From: Bacteroidota bacterium
GTDB taxonomy: Bacteria > Bacteroidota > Bacteroidia > Chitinophagales > Saprospiraceae
Length of the DNA stretch: 64,000 nt
Assembly: GCA_029572935.1 (NCBI GenBank)
Contig: JAKQHM010000004.1
Span: 55,049-119,048, forward strand
Direction of reading: 5' to 3'
Each line of letters opens with the position of its first letter. Positions within the stretch are counted from its first letter, which is position 1. The notes under the pieces are model-generated. The model saw nothing but the letters and a program-made list of their open reading frames with translations. It was not told the DNA's origin and ran no database searches. Position numbers and translations under genes: made by a program. Positions 36,059-45,270 of the stretch are shown here, one piece after another.

Positions 36059-37834
36059 TCAATGTACTTTTTTAACAGCACTGTCCAGCATATGCATTTT
36101 ATAGAAGAGACCTTTTTTTTCTATCAAGGAGGAAAAGTCTCCTTCCTCAGCTTTGCGTCCATGGTCAAAGACCAGAATCCTGTCCATTTCCCTGGTTTGA
36201 CTGATCCGGTGTGTGATCAGGATCAGTGTTTTACCTTTTAATCGATTTTTAAGCATGGCCAGTATCCGCTCCTCGGTGTGTGCGTCAACGGCTGATAAGC
36301 TGTCGTCCAGAATATATATCGGGGTTTCCCGGATCAGAGTCCGTGCGATTCCCACTCTTTGTCTCTGGCCACCGGACAATGTAATTCCTCTTTCCCCCAG
36401 AATGGTGTCCATGCCTTGGGGAAATTTGGAGATCTCTTGGTCCAGAGCTGAGTCTTGAATGATTTGATCCAGTTCCGATTCAGAAATTTCTGCACCTCCC
36501 TCTTTCCCAAACAGGATATTGGCCCGGATGGTGTCTGAAAAGAGGAATACATCCTGAGGTACATAGGAAATGGCGGACCTTAAGATACTTGTATCCAGAT
36601 TCGCAATGTTGATGTTTCCAAGAGTGATGGAACCTTCTCCGGGGTCGTACATCCTAAGCATCAGTTCTGCCACGGATGATTTTCCAGATCCCGTCCTTCC
36701 TACTATGGCGATGTGCTCACCCTCCTTGATTTCGAAATCAACGCGATCGAGAGCAGGTTCAGAGTCAGGGGTGTACTGAAAGCTTAAGTTGTGGAAAGCC
36801 AGATCCATGCTTTCGGGAAATCGGGCAGGTAGTTCAGGATTACTGAGTGTGGGTTGGGTTTCCAAAAATTCATTGATCCGCTTCTGCGAAACTTCTGCCT
36901 GCTGGATAATGGAGGCGCACCATCCAATGGCCGAAACAGGCCAGGTAAGCATATTGATGTAGATGACGAATTCTGCTATGTTGCCAGGGGTGACCGTCCC
37001 TTTGAATACATCCAGCCCACCTACATAAATCGTAATCAGGGTACTCAGACCAATAAGCAGAAACATAGAAGGAAAAAACATGGAGTCCACTTTTGCCAGA
37101 TTCATGGACAATTCTGAATATTTTCTGCTTTCTCCGTGAAACTTGTTCTCCCAATCTTTTTCCCGGTTAAAAGATTTTATGATCCTGATCCCACTGAACC
37201 CTTCCTGAGCGATACTGGTTATGGTGCTCAGTTGAGCCTGAATGCGGGCAGATCTCTGATGGATCAGATTGCTGACCCTGTAGATGATAAAGCTCAGAAA
37301 TGGGAGGGGCAAAAGCGTATACACGGAAAGCCAGAAATTTACCTGAAACATGGTAAAGATCACGATCACAAACAAGGTGATCAGATTAAATCCATATAAG
37401 AAGGCAGGTCCCAGGTACATGCGTACTTTGTTCACATCTTCGCTGATGCGGGACATGATATCACCTGTCTTGTTGTTTTTGTAAAAGGACGAATCCAGGA
37501 TCAGGTAATGATTAAATATTTTTTTTCTCAGGTCGTATTCCACCAGGCGGGACATCACAATGATGGTCTGTCTCATGAAATACATGAATATTCCCATCAG
37601 CATGGCACAACCCAAAACAAGAATACCAAAATACATTAAGTCTTTTGTGAGCTCATCGGCAGATTGCTGGCCAGGCTTGTTTTTGATAAATTCGACAATT
37701 TCGTCCAGTGCATCCCGAATCAATTGGGGCTGCAGGATTCTGAAAATATTACTAAGGGTGATGAACAATATCCCGAGCAGAAGTTTGTCCTTGTACTTAA
37801 GAATCAATGAATTGAGAGTGAGAAGATGCTTCAC
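36059..37834 (-). CDS. ABC exporter with degenerate catalytic site (MdlA-like half-transporter)
   Basis: A 591-residue exporter with a six-helix membrane domain and a nucleotide-binding domain. ATPase motifs are Walker A GRTGSGKSS, signature LSGGQRQRVG and switch His in LILITHRISQ. The Walker B reads IYILDDSLSAVD, so the usual catalytic Glu is Asp, as in one half of heterodimeric exporters (MdlA, TM287). A partner would be expected, but none is adjacent. The track's TTG at 37855 lies inside a -7 element; the GTG at 37834 (MKHLLTLNSLILKYKDKLLLG) gives the usual N-terminus. Confidence 0.92.
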   Translation of the reverse strand: MKHLLTLNSLILKYKDKLLLGILFITLSNIFRILQPQLIRDALDEIVEFIKNKPGQQSADELTKDLMYFGILVLGCAMLMGIFMYFMRQTIIVMSRLVEYDLRKKIFNHYLILDSSFYKNNKTGDIMSRISEDVNKVRMYLGPAFLYGFNLITLFVIVIFTMFQVNFWLSVYTLLPLPFLSFIIYRVSNLIHQRSARIQAQLSTITSIAQEGFSGIRIIKSFNREKDWENKFHGESRKYSELSMNLAKVDSMFFPSMFLLIGLSTLITIYVGGLDVFKGTVTPGNIAEFVIYINMLTWPVSAIGWCASIIQQAEVSQKRINEFLETQPTLSNPELPARFPESMDLAFHNLSFQYTPDSEPALDRVDFEIKEGEHIAIVGRTGSGKSSVAELMLRMYDPGEGSITLGNINIANLDTSILRSAISYVPQDVFLFSDTIRANILFGKEGGAEISESELDQIIQDSALDQEISKFPQGMDTILGERGITLSGGQRQRVGIARTLIRETPIYILDDSLSAVDAHTEERILAMLKNRLKGKTLILITHRISQTREMDRILVFDHGRKAEEGDFSSLIEKKGLFYKMHMLDSAVKKVH

Positions 37835-37852
37835 GGCCGGTTTTGCTGGTGG

Positions 37853-37860
37853 CAAAGTTA
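37853..37860 (-). promoter_or_regulatory. -7 element TAACTTTG upstream of ABC exporter
   Basis: Exact TAnnTTTG match on the minus strand, overlapping the TTG start in the track and 18 bases before the GTG chosen here. Confidence 0.5.
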
Positions 37861-37934
37861 AGAAAGATAACAGGGCCGGGTTTTATTTGTTTTTTCATGG
37901 ATCTTTGCCGCCGGCACAACAGTCAAAATTACCT

Positions 37935-37942
37935 TACCTTTG
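37935..37942 (+). promoter_or_regulatory. -7 element TACCTTTG upstream of fbp
   Basis: Exact TAnnTTTG match on the plus strand, 35 bases before the fbp ATG. Confidence 0.5.
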
Positions 37943-37977
37943 CAGCATTTCAATTATTTTCCCTTTAAGCAAAGCTG

Positions 37978-38958
37978 ATGTCGAGGAGAATTACTTTGGA
38001 CGAATTCATAGTCAGTAAACAGAAATCATATTCTGAATCATCCGGTGAGTTTTCCGGATTGTTGCGCCACCTTGGGATTGCTGCCAAAATCATCAACCGG
38101 GTAGTAAACAAGGCTGGGCTGATGGATATACTGGGTTCTGAGGAAATGATGAATTCATCAGGAGATGCAGTGCAAAAGCTGGATAATTACTCTAATCAGC
38201 TGATGATGGAGTATATGGCCAATTCCGGAATCTGTGCAGGTATTGCGTCTGAAGAGCTGGACGACTTTATTGCATTTGCTGATCCCATCTCTTCACGGTC
38301 TTCCTATGTGGTGGTTACGGATCCGCTGGATGGTTCTTCCAACATTGATGTGAATATATCAGTGGGCACCATTTTTGGCATTTACAGAAGACTTTCTCCG
38401 GAGGATAGTCCACTTCAGTTGAGTGATTTCTGTCAAAAGGGCAAGGATTTGGTAGCGGCCGGTTACGTATTATACGGGACCTCAACCATGCTGGTATACA
38501 CCTATGGCGATGGGGTCAACGGATTTACTTATGACAGGGGGATTGGTGAGTTTTGTTTGAGTCATCCGAATATGGTGATTCCGGATCATGGCAAGATCTA
38601 TTCCCTTAATCAGGGAAATGCCAATGAATTCAGCGATCAGATAAGATCATATATTGATCATGTAAGCAATAAAAACTATTCTCTGCGCTATGTGGGCAGT
38701 ATGGTGGCCGACGTTCACCGTACCTTGTGTAAAGGTGGTGTCTTCCTTTATCCCGGCACAGTGAAAAATCCTCAGGGAAAGCTGAGGCTGTTGTACGAGG
38801 GTAATCCCATGAGTATGATCGTGGAGCAGGCCGGAGGCATGAGTATTGATGAAGGTTCAAACAGGATACTCGAACTTCCCGTGACCAGTCTTCATCAAAG
38901 AAGCTCCATCATCATGGGCGCCAGGAAAAATGTGGAGGAGGTGATGTCCTTCCTCTGA
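37978..38958 (+). CDS. fbp: fructose-1,6-bisphosphatase, class I
   Basis: A 326-residue gluconeogenic enzyme that hydrolyses fructose 1,6-bisphosphate to fructose 6-phosphate. Metal- and substrate-binding blocks are GIASEELDDF, VVTDPLDGSSNIDVNISVGTIFGIYRR, SLRYVGSMVADVHRTLCKGGVFLYPGT and LRLLYEGNPMSMIVEQAGG. The length is normal. It is flanked by oppositely oriented genes and is probably monocistronic; its stop lies only 4 bases from the convergent helix-hairpin-helix gene. Confidence 0.97.
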   Translation: MSRRITLDEFIVSKQKSYSESSGEFSGLLRHLGIAAKIINRVVNKAGLMDILGSEEMMNSSGDAVQKLDNYSNQLMMEYMANSGICAGIASEELDDFIAFADPISSRSSYVVVTDPLDGSSNIDVNISVGTIFGIYRRLSPEDSPLQLSDFCQKGKDLVAAGYVLYGTSTMLVYTYGDGVNGFTYDRGIGEFCLSHPNMVIPDHGKIYSLNQGNANEFSDQIRSYIDHVSNKNYSLRYVGSMVADVHRTLCKGGVFLYPGTVKNPQGKLRLLYEGNPMSMIVEQAGGMSIDEGSNRILELPVTSLHQRSSIIMGARKNVEEVMSFL

Positions 38959-38962
38959 TTGT

Positions 38963-39862
38963 TTAATCAAAGTCCAGATAAGGGCTGATCTTTTCCATCC
39001 ATACCGTATCAAAATATCCCGTTTCCATCAATTGTTCCAGTCCGGAAATTCTACTGAGATTTCGCCTGAGCTTTACGATGAAATCCGATTGTCTTTTACT
39101 TAAATATGGGTGCACATCCAGTTCATCCGAGTCCATGCTGTTGATCTTCATTTTACGCGGGCTGCCAGATAGGCTGATTCTGGGGATCAATCGGGTACAA
39201 ATGCTGTCTTTTATTCCATACACTTCGCAGATTTGCTCGATCCGCGTAAAACCGCCAAGTGCTTCTCTGAATCGCAGAATGCGTTCTGCCAGTTTCAGTC
39301 CAATACCGGGAAGCTTGTCTAATTCCTCTATACCTGCGGTGTTTATATCCGTAAGTGGGATCATTTTTAGACTGTCCGGCTTTATACTGTTCTCTCTTAC
39401 ATTCTGACTGTCTTTGGGAGTCCTGACTATTGAGATGTAAGGTTCAAGTCTGTGGAAATCCTCCTGGGTGATTCCATAGATATTTTTTAATTGTTCCGGT
39501 CGGTGGATTTTTCCTCCCTTGTCCAGGTATTTCTTCAGGTTATTAAAGGCCCTCATGGGGAATCCTACTTTCCGGGCCGTGTGCTCGTCCAACGAATTGG
39601 GATCAAAATTTTGGGGTTCCGTTTTGAGATGTGCTTTCTGGCGTTCTACTCTTTCTTCTTTACTATACTGCTTGTTCTTTTTCGCAATGGGGATTTCCGA
39701 TCGATCAGATTCTTTTATTAGGATGTTGTTTTCCAGTTTGTCCGCGCTTTGCTTCAAAGCCAATGGCCACAAAACGGAACAACTTAAAATGAGGAATAGA
39801 AGAAGTATTCCAAAGCGTTCTTTCCGGGTGAGGTATAATTCATCTGTTATCGAACGTCCCAT
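38963..39862 (-). CDS. membrane-anchored helix-hairpin-helix protein (ComEA-like)
   Basis: A 299-residue protein with one N-terminal helix (FGILLLFLILSCSVLWPLAL) and a long polar linker. Three HhH-type modules follow: NFDPNSLDEHTARKVGFPMRAF; TDINTAGIEELDKLPGIGLKLAERIL; and a weaker third, ELDVHPYLSKRQSDFIVKLR. The middle module has the classic LPGIG loop that binds DNA backbone. ComEA-like proteins hold incoming DNA on the outer face of the inner membrane. The gene starts 2 bases after the comEC stop, which strongly suggests joint work in DNA uptake. The track's longer start (39991) would overlap comEC; the ATG at 39862 is used. Confidence 0.85.
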   Translation of the reverse strand: MGRSITDELYLTRKERFGILLLFLILSCSVLWPLALKQSADKLENNILIKESDRSEIPIAKKNKQYSKEERVERQKAHLKTEPQNFDPNSLDEHTARKVGFPMRAFNNLKKYLDKGGKIHRPEQLKNIYGITQEDFHRLEPYISIVRTPKDSQNVRENSIKPDSLKMIPLTDINTAGIEELDKLPGIGLKLAERILRFREALGGFTRIEQICEVYGIKDSICTRLIPRISLSGSPRKMKINSMDSDELDVHPYLSKRQSDFIVKLRRNLSRISGLEQLMETGYFDTVWMEKISPYLDFD

Positions 39863-39864
39863 AT

Positions 39865-41874
39865 TTAGAATTTTGTGGTGCATGTTCCCTCTTCCAAAAG
39901 CACCGTCTGTATCTTCATTTCGTGGAAATACAGAAAGGCTTTTTTTCTGAATGTTTTGCTGTTTTTGTTGGAAAGAATGATCAGATCCCATTCACCGCAG
40001 TCATAGACATTGGGGTTAAAATATTTTTGATTTTCCAGATACAGAATGTCGAAAAATTTTGATTGTCCTGGTTCAGGCGTATTGTACAGGATTCTCACTT
40101 TTCTTCCCTTGGGTGTCGTAAGCTCGCTTAACCAGGCTTTTGTTTCAGGCACTTTTATGTTTTGGATTTGGGCTACAGATTGATGTGCAGCATAGAGGCT
40201 GGGGGCAGTGGATCTGGCTATGGGCTTCATTATAGAATACAGTATCCTGCCGGACTTGATCTCCAGAATGCGGTTGGCATTATTTTTATAGATCACGATC
40301 TCGTTAGAATTAGCTGTCAGGTAAGAGCGTAAGGGATAGATCAAACCCGTGAGGGAGAAAAGGATCAAGCCTGCCTTGAGATATTTCTTGAATCCCTGTT
40401 GGATCCAGGCCAATATTAAAGTCAGGGAGAGCATGAATAAAAATACCTGCTCCGGAAATATATATAAGTTCTGAAGATTAGAGAAGGGGAGTCTGAGGAT
40501 AAAATCAAAGAATTGGAGTCCCCCATCGCACAACGCCACCGTCAGGCTGGAAATCATTCTCAGGATTTCCTGAGGACAAGGAAGCAGCAGCAACATCGCC
40601 ATGCAGCTTGTCATCAGAATGAAGGACAGCGGGATCCAAACCAGATTGGAAAGAATGAAATAGACCGGAAAACTCCTGAAATAGTACATCGAAACCGGAG
40701 TGATCAGGATCTGAACAGCCAGACTGACGGATACAATTTTAATGAAGTAATCCTGCCATCCCGATCCGGCCCTGATTTGGCGGTAAATAGCAGGTTCAAA
40801 CAGGATGATGCTCCCTACAGCCACAACGGATAGTTGAAAGCCCACATCGAATAGAATACAGGGATTGAAAAACATCATAAAGAAGGCGCTGCAGCCCAGA
40901 AGATTGATGGGGTCGCTGTCTCTTTTCAACTGCCTGCCCAGTTCTAGAGTGGTAAACATCAACGCAGCTCTGACCACAGCTGAGGATAATCCCGTCACTG
41001 CCGCAAACGACCAGATTACAATCAGAGTGATCAGACTTTGGGAACTTTTCAGTAAAGTGAATTTGGATGTAAGAAGCTGAAGAAGAGTTCTGATGATCGA
41101 ATAAAGGATTCCCAGATGAAGCCCGGATACAGCAAGTATATGGGCTGTACCGGTATTCATAAACTGGTCTCGAATGGTGTGATCCACCTTGCCCTTGTCT
41201 CCCAACAATAGAGCCAGCAAAACACCCGATATTCTTTCGTCCCGGATCATTTTGATTATTTTTTCTTCGAGGACTGATTTTGAACGGCAGGCCCAGTTTT
41301 GGAATGTCAATCTACCTTGTTTATGATGTGCTTCAATTTCAACCGGTCCCAAGTTTTTGTATTGATAATGGCGGTCCAGAAGGTAATTGTCATACTGATA
41401 TTCATCATAAGGCGAACAGGCCTGGATTTTTGCAAGCATTCCGCTAATAAGAATTTGGTCACCGGGTTCGTATTGCTCCGGCAGGCTTTCTTTTGCTGTT
41501 TGGATCAAAGTCTTGTAATTCCTGCCCTGATGGTGGAAATGGATGGTCAGTTTCAAGCGTTCCTGGCTATTTTCTGAATTCAGTACGGTTGCCATAACTG
41601 AACACAATTCCATTTTTTCTTTCAAATCCGAGCGATGGTTCCGGTTGAAGTGAAATTGGGATCGCAAGCCAAGCAGAATCAGTATAGGGGGGAGGATCAA
41701 AAGGGCCCAGGCCTTGTTCCTTCTAAGCCAATGGATCAGGATAAAGCCGGCGAGCGATAGAAGCGAAAGAAGCATCGCTATATGCCAAAAAAGGGAATCC
41801 GCGCGAAAGGAAAAAATCAGAGCCTCAAGGAAGGCCAATACCAGAAAAGGCTTAGACAGGGAGGCTCTGAGCAT
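39865..41874 (-). CDS. comEC: ComEC/Rec2 family DNA-uptake channel protein
   Basis: A 669-residue polytopic membrane protein. An N-terminal soluble domain of the DUF4131 kind lies between the first helices and the core (about residues 85-190). The competence domain follows with DERISGVLLALLLGDKGKVDH, NTGTAHILAVSGLHLGILYSII and AAVTGLSSAVVRAALMFTTLELGRQLKR, the standard ComEC signature. A C-terminal segment (about 540-669) replaces the metallo-beta-lactamase domain of longer homologues; no HxHxDH motif is present, as is common in Bacteroidota. Channel for single-stranded DNA into the cytoplasm. Confidence 0.92.
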   Translation of the reverse strand: MLRASLSKPFLVLAFLEALIFSFRADSLFWHIAMLLSLLSLAGFILIHWLRRNKAWALLILPPILILLGLRSQFHFNRNHRSDLKEKMELCSVMATVLNSENSQERLKLTIHFHHQGRNYKTLIQTAKESLPEQYEPGDQILISGMLAKIQACSPYDEYQYDNYLLDRHYQYKNLGPVEIEAHHKQGRLTFQNWACRSKSVLEEKIIKMIRDERISGVLLALLLGDKGKVDHTIRDQFMNTGTAHILAVSGLHLGILYSIIRTLLQLLTSKFTLLKSSQSLITLIVIWSFAAVTGLSSAVVRAALMFTTLELGRQLKRDSDPINLLGCSAFFMMFFNPCILFDVGFQLSVVAVGSIILFEPAIYRQIRAGSGWQDYFIKIVSVSLAVQILITPVSMYYFRSFPVYFILSNLVWIPLSFILMTSCMAMLLLLPCPQEILRMISSLTVALCDGGLQFFDFILRLPFSNLQNLYIFPEQVFLFMLSLTLILAWIQQGFKKYLKAGLILFSLTGLIYPLRSYLTANSNEIVIYKNNANRILEIKSGRILYSIMKPIARSTAPSLYAAHQSVAQIQNIKVPETKAWLSELTTPKGRKVRILYNTPEPGQSKFFDILYLENQKYFNPNVYDCGEWDLIILSNKNSKTFRKKAFLYFHEMKIQTVLLEEGTCTTKF

Positions 41875-42106
41875 AGGGTGGGTGTTCTAATCGAAAGCAA
41901 AATTGCAAGCTTTTATACTAGCTGATCAGTTGATTTGGATTCTAACACATAGAAAATTATCTAATATGTATAAAATTCTGTTTTGTGCACCAGTTGGCAA
42001 ATTTGATATTATATTAAAAAAATAATAATACGTAAAATACAGATTAATAATTGTAAATGTTTTGTTATTCCGACACCTTTCAGGCTGATGACCCGCTTGA
42101 AACCGG

Positions 42107-42114
42107 TATTTTTG
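42107..42114 (+). promoter_or_regulatory. -7 element TATTTTTG upstream of typA
   Basis: TAnnTTTG match 23 bases before the ATG at 42138. It lies inside the track's N-terminal extension and supports the shorter start. Confidence 0.5.
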
Positions 42115-42137
42115 TACTTTATTTAGTTTACAGATAC

Positions 42138-43952
42138 ATGAGCCAAATCAGAAACATTGCCATCATTGCACACGTTGACCACGGTAAAACCACTCTGGTC
42201 GATAAAATTCTTCACCAGACCAAGCTGTTCAGGGACAATCAGGATACCGGTGAATTGATCCTGGACAACAACGAACTGGAGAGAGAAAGAGGCATTACCA
42301 TTCTGGCCAAGAATGTATCTGTGCGATACAAGGATGTAAAAATCAACATCATCGATACACCGGGACACGCAGATTTTGGAGGGGAAGTGGAGCGCGTGCT
42401 CAACATGGCGGATGGTGTTTTGCTCCTGGTCGATGCATTCGAGGGACCCATGCCCCAAACACGTTTTGTGCTACAAAAAGCACTTGCCATGGGTAAGAAA
42501 GCCATCGTGGTGATCAACAAGGTGGACAAACCCAATTGCAGACCGGATGAAGTGCACGATGCAGTTTTTGAGCTTTTCTTTAACCTGGATGCCACAGAGG
42601 AGCAGCTCGATTTTCCAACGGCATATGGTTCTTCCAAGCACGGATGGATGTCGGGCGATTATAAAAAGCCCACTGAGGATATCTCATTTTTGCTCGACAT
42701 GATCATTGAGCATATCCCGGCACCCAAATGTCCGGAAGGAAATTTGCAATTGATGATTTCCTCTCTTGACTACTCTTCCTTCATCGGAAGAATTGCCATC
42801 GGCAGGGTGTCCCGGGGCAACATCCGGATCAATCAGCCGGTCTCCCTGGTCAAGAGGGATGGCAGCATTCAGAAGTCAAGGGTCAAGGAATTGTACACCT
42901 TTGAGGGTTTGGGAAAATCCAAAGTGGAGGAGGTCAATGCAGGGGATATCTGCGGGGTCTTTGGAATTGAGAATTTTGAAATCGGCGACACGGTGGCAGA
43001 TTTTGAAACTCCGGAAGGACTCGTTCCCATCCAGGTGGATGAGCCCACTATGTGCATGTTGTTTACGATCAACAACTCTCCGTTTTTTGGAAAAGAAGGA
43101 AAATTTGTCACGAGCCGCCATCTTAGGGAAAGATTGGAAAAAGAGCTCGAAAAAAATCTGGCCATGCGCCTGGAGGATACCGAGAGTCCCGATGCCATAC
43201 TGGTTTATGGACGTGGAATCTTGCACCTGAGTATTTTGATCGAGACCATGCGTCGCGAAGGATATGAACTGCAAGTCGGTCAGCCCAGGGTAATCATCAA
43301 GGAAATCAACGGAGTTAAGTGCGAACCGGTGGAATTGTTGAGCATTGACGTGCCGGAGGAGTTCAGTGGAAAAGTGATCGAGCTGGTCAGCCAGAGAAAA
43401 GGGGAAATGACCCTCATGGAACAGAAGGGCGATCTCACCCATATAGAATTCAACATACCTTCCAGAGGACTGATTGGTCTGAGGAATCTGCTTCTGACCG
43501 CATCGGCCGGAGAAGCCATCATAGCCCATCGGTTCAAGGATTTTGAACCCTGGAAAGGCAATATTCCATCCAGAACAATGGGCGTATTTGTGTCCAAGGA
43601 GCAAGGTGCATCTACGGCATATTCCATCGGATATTTACAGGATCGCGGATCTTTCTTCATCGATCCGGGCGATCAGATCTACATCGGTCAGATCATAGGA
43701 GAGCACATCAGGCCAGGTGATCTGGTAGTGAACGTGATCACTGGAAAAAAATTGACGAACATGCGAGCGTCAGGTAGCGACGGTACCACGCATATTACTC
43801 CCAAGCGCAACTTCTCACTCGAAGAAGCCCTGGAATACATTCAGGAAGACGAGTACGTCGAATTGACTCCCAAGTCCATTCGTCTCAGAAAAGTCCTTCT
43901 GGATGAAAACGACCGGAAGAAAGCGGCCAAACAATTGGAAATAGCCGAGTAA
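42138..43952 (+). CDS. typA: translational GTPase TypA/BipA
   Basis: A 604-residue ribosome-associated GTPase that aids 50S assembly and adaptation to stress. The G1 motif AHVDHGKTT near the N-terminus, switch II DTPGHADFGGEVERVLNMADG, NKVDKP (G4) and the BipA-specific C-terminal domain (SRGLIGLRNLLLTASAGEAI; TNMRASGSDGTTHITP) are present. The track adds 27 residues before MSQIRNIAIIAHVDHG; the ATG at 42138 is the family start. Confidence 0.97.
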   Translation: MSQIRNIAIIAHVDHGKTTLVDKILHQTKLFRDNQDTGELILDNNELERERGITILAKNVSVRYKDVKINIIDTPGHADFGGEVERVLNMADGVLLLVDAFEGPMPQTRFVLQKALAMGKKAIVVINKVDKPNCRPDEVHDAVFELFFNLDATEEQLDFPTAYGSSKHGWMSGDYKKPTEDISFLLDMIIEHIPAPKCPEGNLQLMISSLDYSSFIGRIAIGRVSRGNIRINQPVSLVKRDGSIQKSRVKELYTFEGLGKSKVEEVNAGDICGVFGIENFEIGDTVADFETPEGLVPIQVDEPTMCMLFTINNSPFFGKEGKFVTSRHLRERLEKELEKNLAMRLEDTESPDAILVYGRGILHLSILIETMRREGYELQVGQPRVIIKEINGVKCEPVELLSIDVPEEFSGKVIELVSQRKGEMTLMEQKGDLTHIEFNIPSRGLIGLRNLLLTASAGEAIIAHRFKDFEPWKGNIPSRTMGVFVSKEQGASTAYSIGYLQDRGSFFIDPGDQIYIGQIIGEHIRPGDLVVNVITGKKLTNMRASGSDGTTHITPKRNFSLEEALEYIQEDEYVELTPKSIRLRKVLLDENDRKKAAKQLEIAE

Positions 43953-43970
43953 ATTAATCGGCTATTTATA
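43939..43970 (+). terminator. intrinsic terminator overlapping the typA stop
   Basis: Ten-base arms AAATAGCCGA and TCGGCTATTT around a 9-base loop that contains the TAA stop codon of typA, followed by an AT-rich tract. It is likely the end of the typA transcript. Confidence 0.6.
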
Positions 43971-44008
43971 TCAAAGATTCCCTGAGGCAACGATCTGAAA
44001 TTTCTTTT

Positions 44009-45187
44009 TTAAATTTTCTCAATTACAATAGCTGAGGATCCACCTCCTCCATTGCAAATGGCAGCCACTCCATATTTGGCTTCATTTTGAATGAGGATCT
44101 GTGTCAATGCTGCCGTGATCCTCGCTCCCGAAGCGCCCAATGGATGACCCAGAGAAATGGCTCCACCATTTACGTTGAGGCGGGCAGGGTCGATGTCCAT
44201 AATTTTTCTGAAGACCAGTGGAACTACCGCAAAAGCTTCATTGACCTCCCAGAAGTCGATCTGCTGTTTGCTCAATCCGGCTCTTTGAATGGCCAGAGGG
44301 GCCGATTGGGTGGGCGCCGTAGTAAACCAAGCTGGTTCCTGCTCTGCATCGGCATACCCCGCAATACGGGCGATGGGGGTCAACCCAAGCTCTTTCATTT
44401 TTCTCTCGCTGATCAGCACCAGGGCTACGGCCCCGTCATTGAGGGTAGATGAGTTGGCAGCAGTCACGGTACCATCTGCCGAGAAAGCTGGCTTCAGGCC
44501 GGGTATTTTGGAGAAGTCCACCTTCAGGAATTCTTCATCGTCTTTAATGATGACCGGATCTCCTTTTCTCTGCGGAATCTGAATGGGTTCTATTTCTGCG
44601 GAGAGCCTTCCGGTTTTCGTGGCGTCTGCTGATCTTTGGTAGGATTGTATCGCAAATTCGTCTTGTTCTTCCCTGCTTATTTCGTACTTCCTGGCGGTTG
44701 CGTCGCCACAAACTCCCATGGCCACTTTGTCATATACATCCAGAAGTCCATCGTGGTGCAAACCATCTACCAGTTCGGCATTGCCATATTTGTATCCCCA
44801 TCTGGCTTTAGGCAGATAATAGGGTACATTGCTGAGGCTTTCCATTCCGCCTGCTACAATGATGTCGGCCTGACCCAGACTGATCGTTTGGGCGGCGATC
44901 ATAATGGACTTCATGCCGGAGGCACAAACTTTATTGATGGTCGTACAATTGGTGTCAAATGAGAGACCCGCTCCCAGGGCGGCCTGTCTGGCGGGAGCCT
45001 GTCCGAGGTTAGCAGACAATACGTTGCCCATAAAAACTTCCTGAATCTGGTCCGGACTGAGCCCCGATCTCTGGACTGCAGCTTTGATGGCATGAGATCC
45101 CAGAGCAGTGGCAGAAAAACCGGCAAGGGCTGATCCGTATGAGCCTATCGGCGTGCGGGCAACAGAAAGAATGAATACTTTTTCCAT
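44009..45187 (-). CDS. thiolase (acetyl-CoA C-acetyltransferase)
   Basis: A 392-residue thiolase. The nucleophilic Cys is in INKVCASGMKSIM near residue 88, the His in GGAISLGHPLGASGARI near residue 348, and the second Cys in AICNGGGGSSAIVIE near residue 378. It condenses two acetyl-CoA or cleaves acetoacetyl-CoA/3-ketoacyl-CoA. Length and motifs match the biosynthetic (acetoacetyl-CoA) type best, but no neighbouring beta-oxidation or ketone-body gene decides the direction. Confidence 0.95.
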   Translation of the reverse strand: MEKVFILSVARTPIGSYGSALAGFSATALGSHAIKAAVQRSGLSPDQIQEVFMGNVLSANLGQAPARQAALGAGLSFDTNCTTINKVCASGMKSIMIAAQTISLGQADIIVAGGMESLSNVPYYLPKARWGYKYGNAELVDGLHHDGLLDVYDKVAMGVCGDATARKYEISREEQDEFAIQSYQRSADATKTGRLSAEIEPIQIPQRKGDPVIIKDDEEFLKVDFSKIPGLKPAFSADGTVTAANSSTLNDGAVALVLISERKMKELGLTPIARIAGYADAEQEPAWFTTAPTQSAPLAIQRAGLSKQQIDFWEVNEAFAVVPLVFRKIMDIDPARLNVNGGAISLGHPLGASGARITAALTQILIQNEAKYGVAAICNGGGGSSAIVIEKI

Positions 45188-45270
45188 GGATTGTAATTTC
45201 GATATATGAATAAGATCTGATAAAACAACCGCAAAAGGCTTGTGGTTGCGGCCGCAAAGGAACTACTTTT

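Noticed and set aside
42876-43604. 242-residue minus-strand ORF
   Set aside because: Antisense shadow of typA with no start context or protein features.
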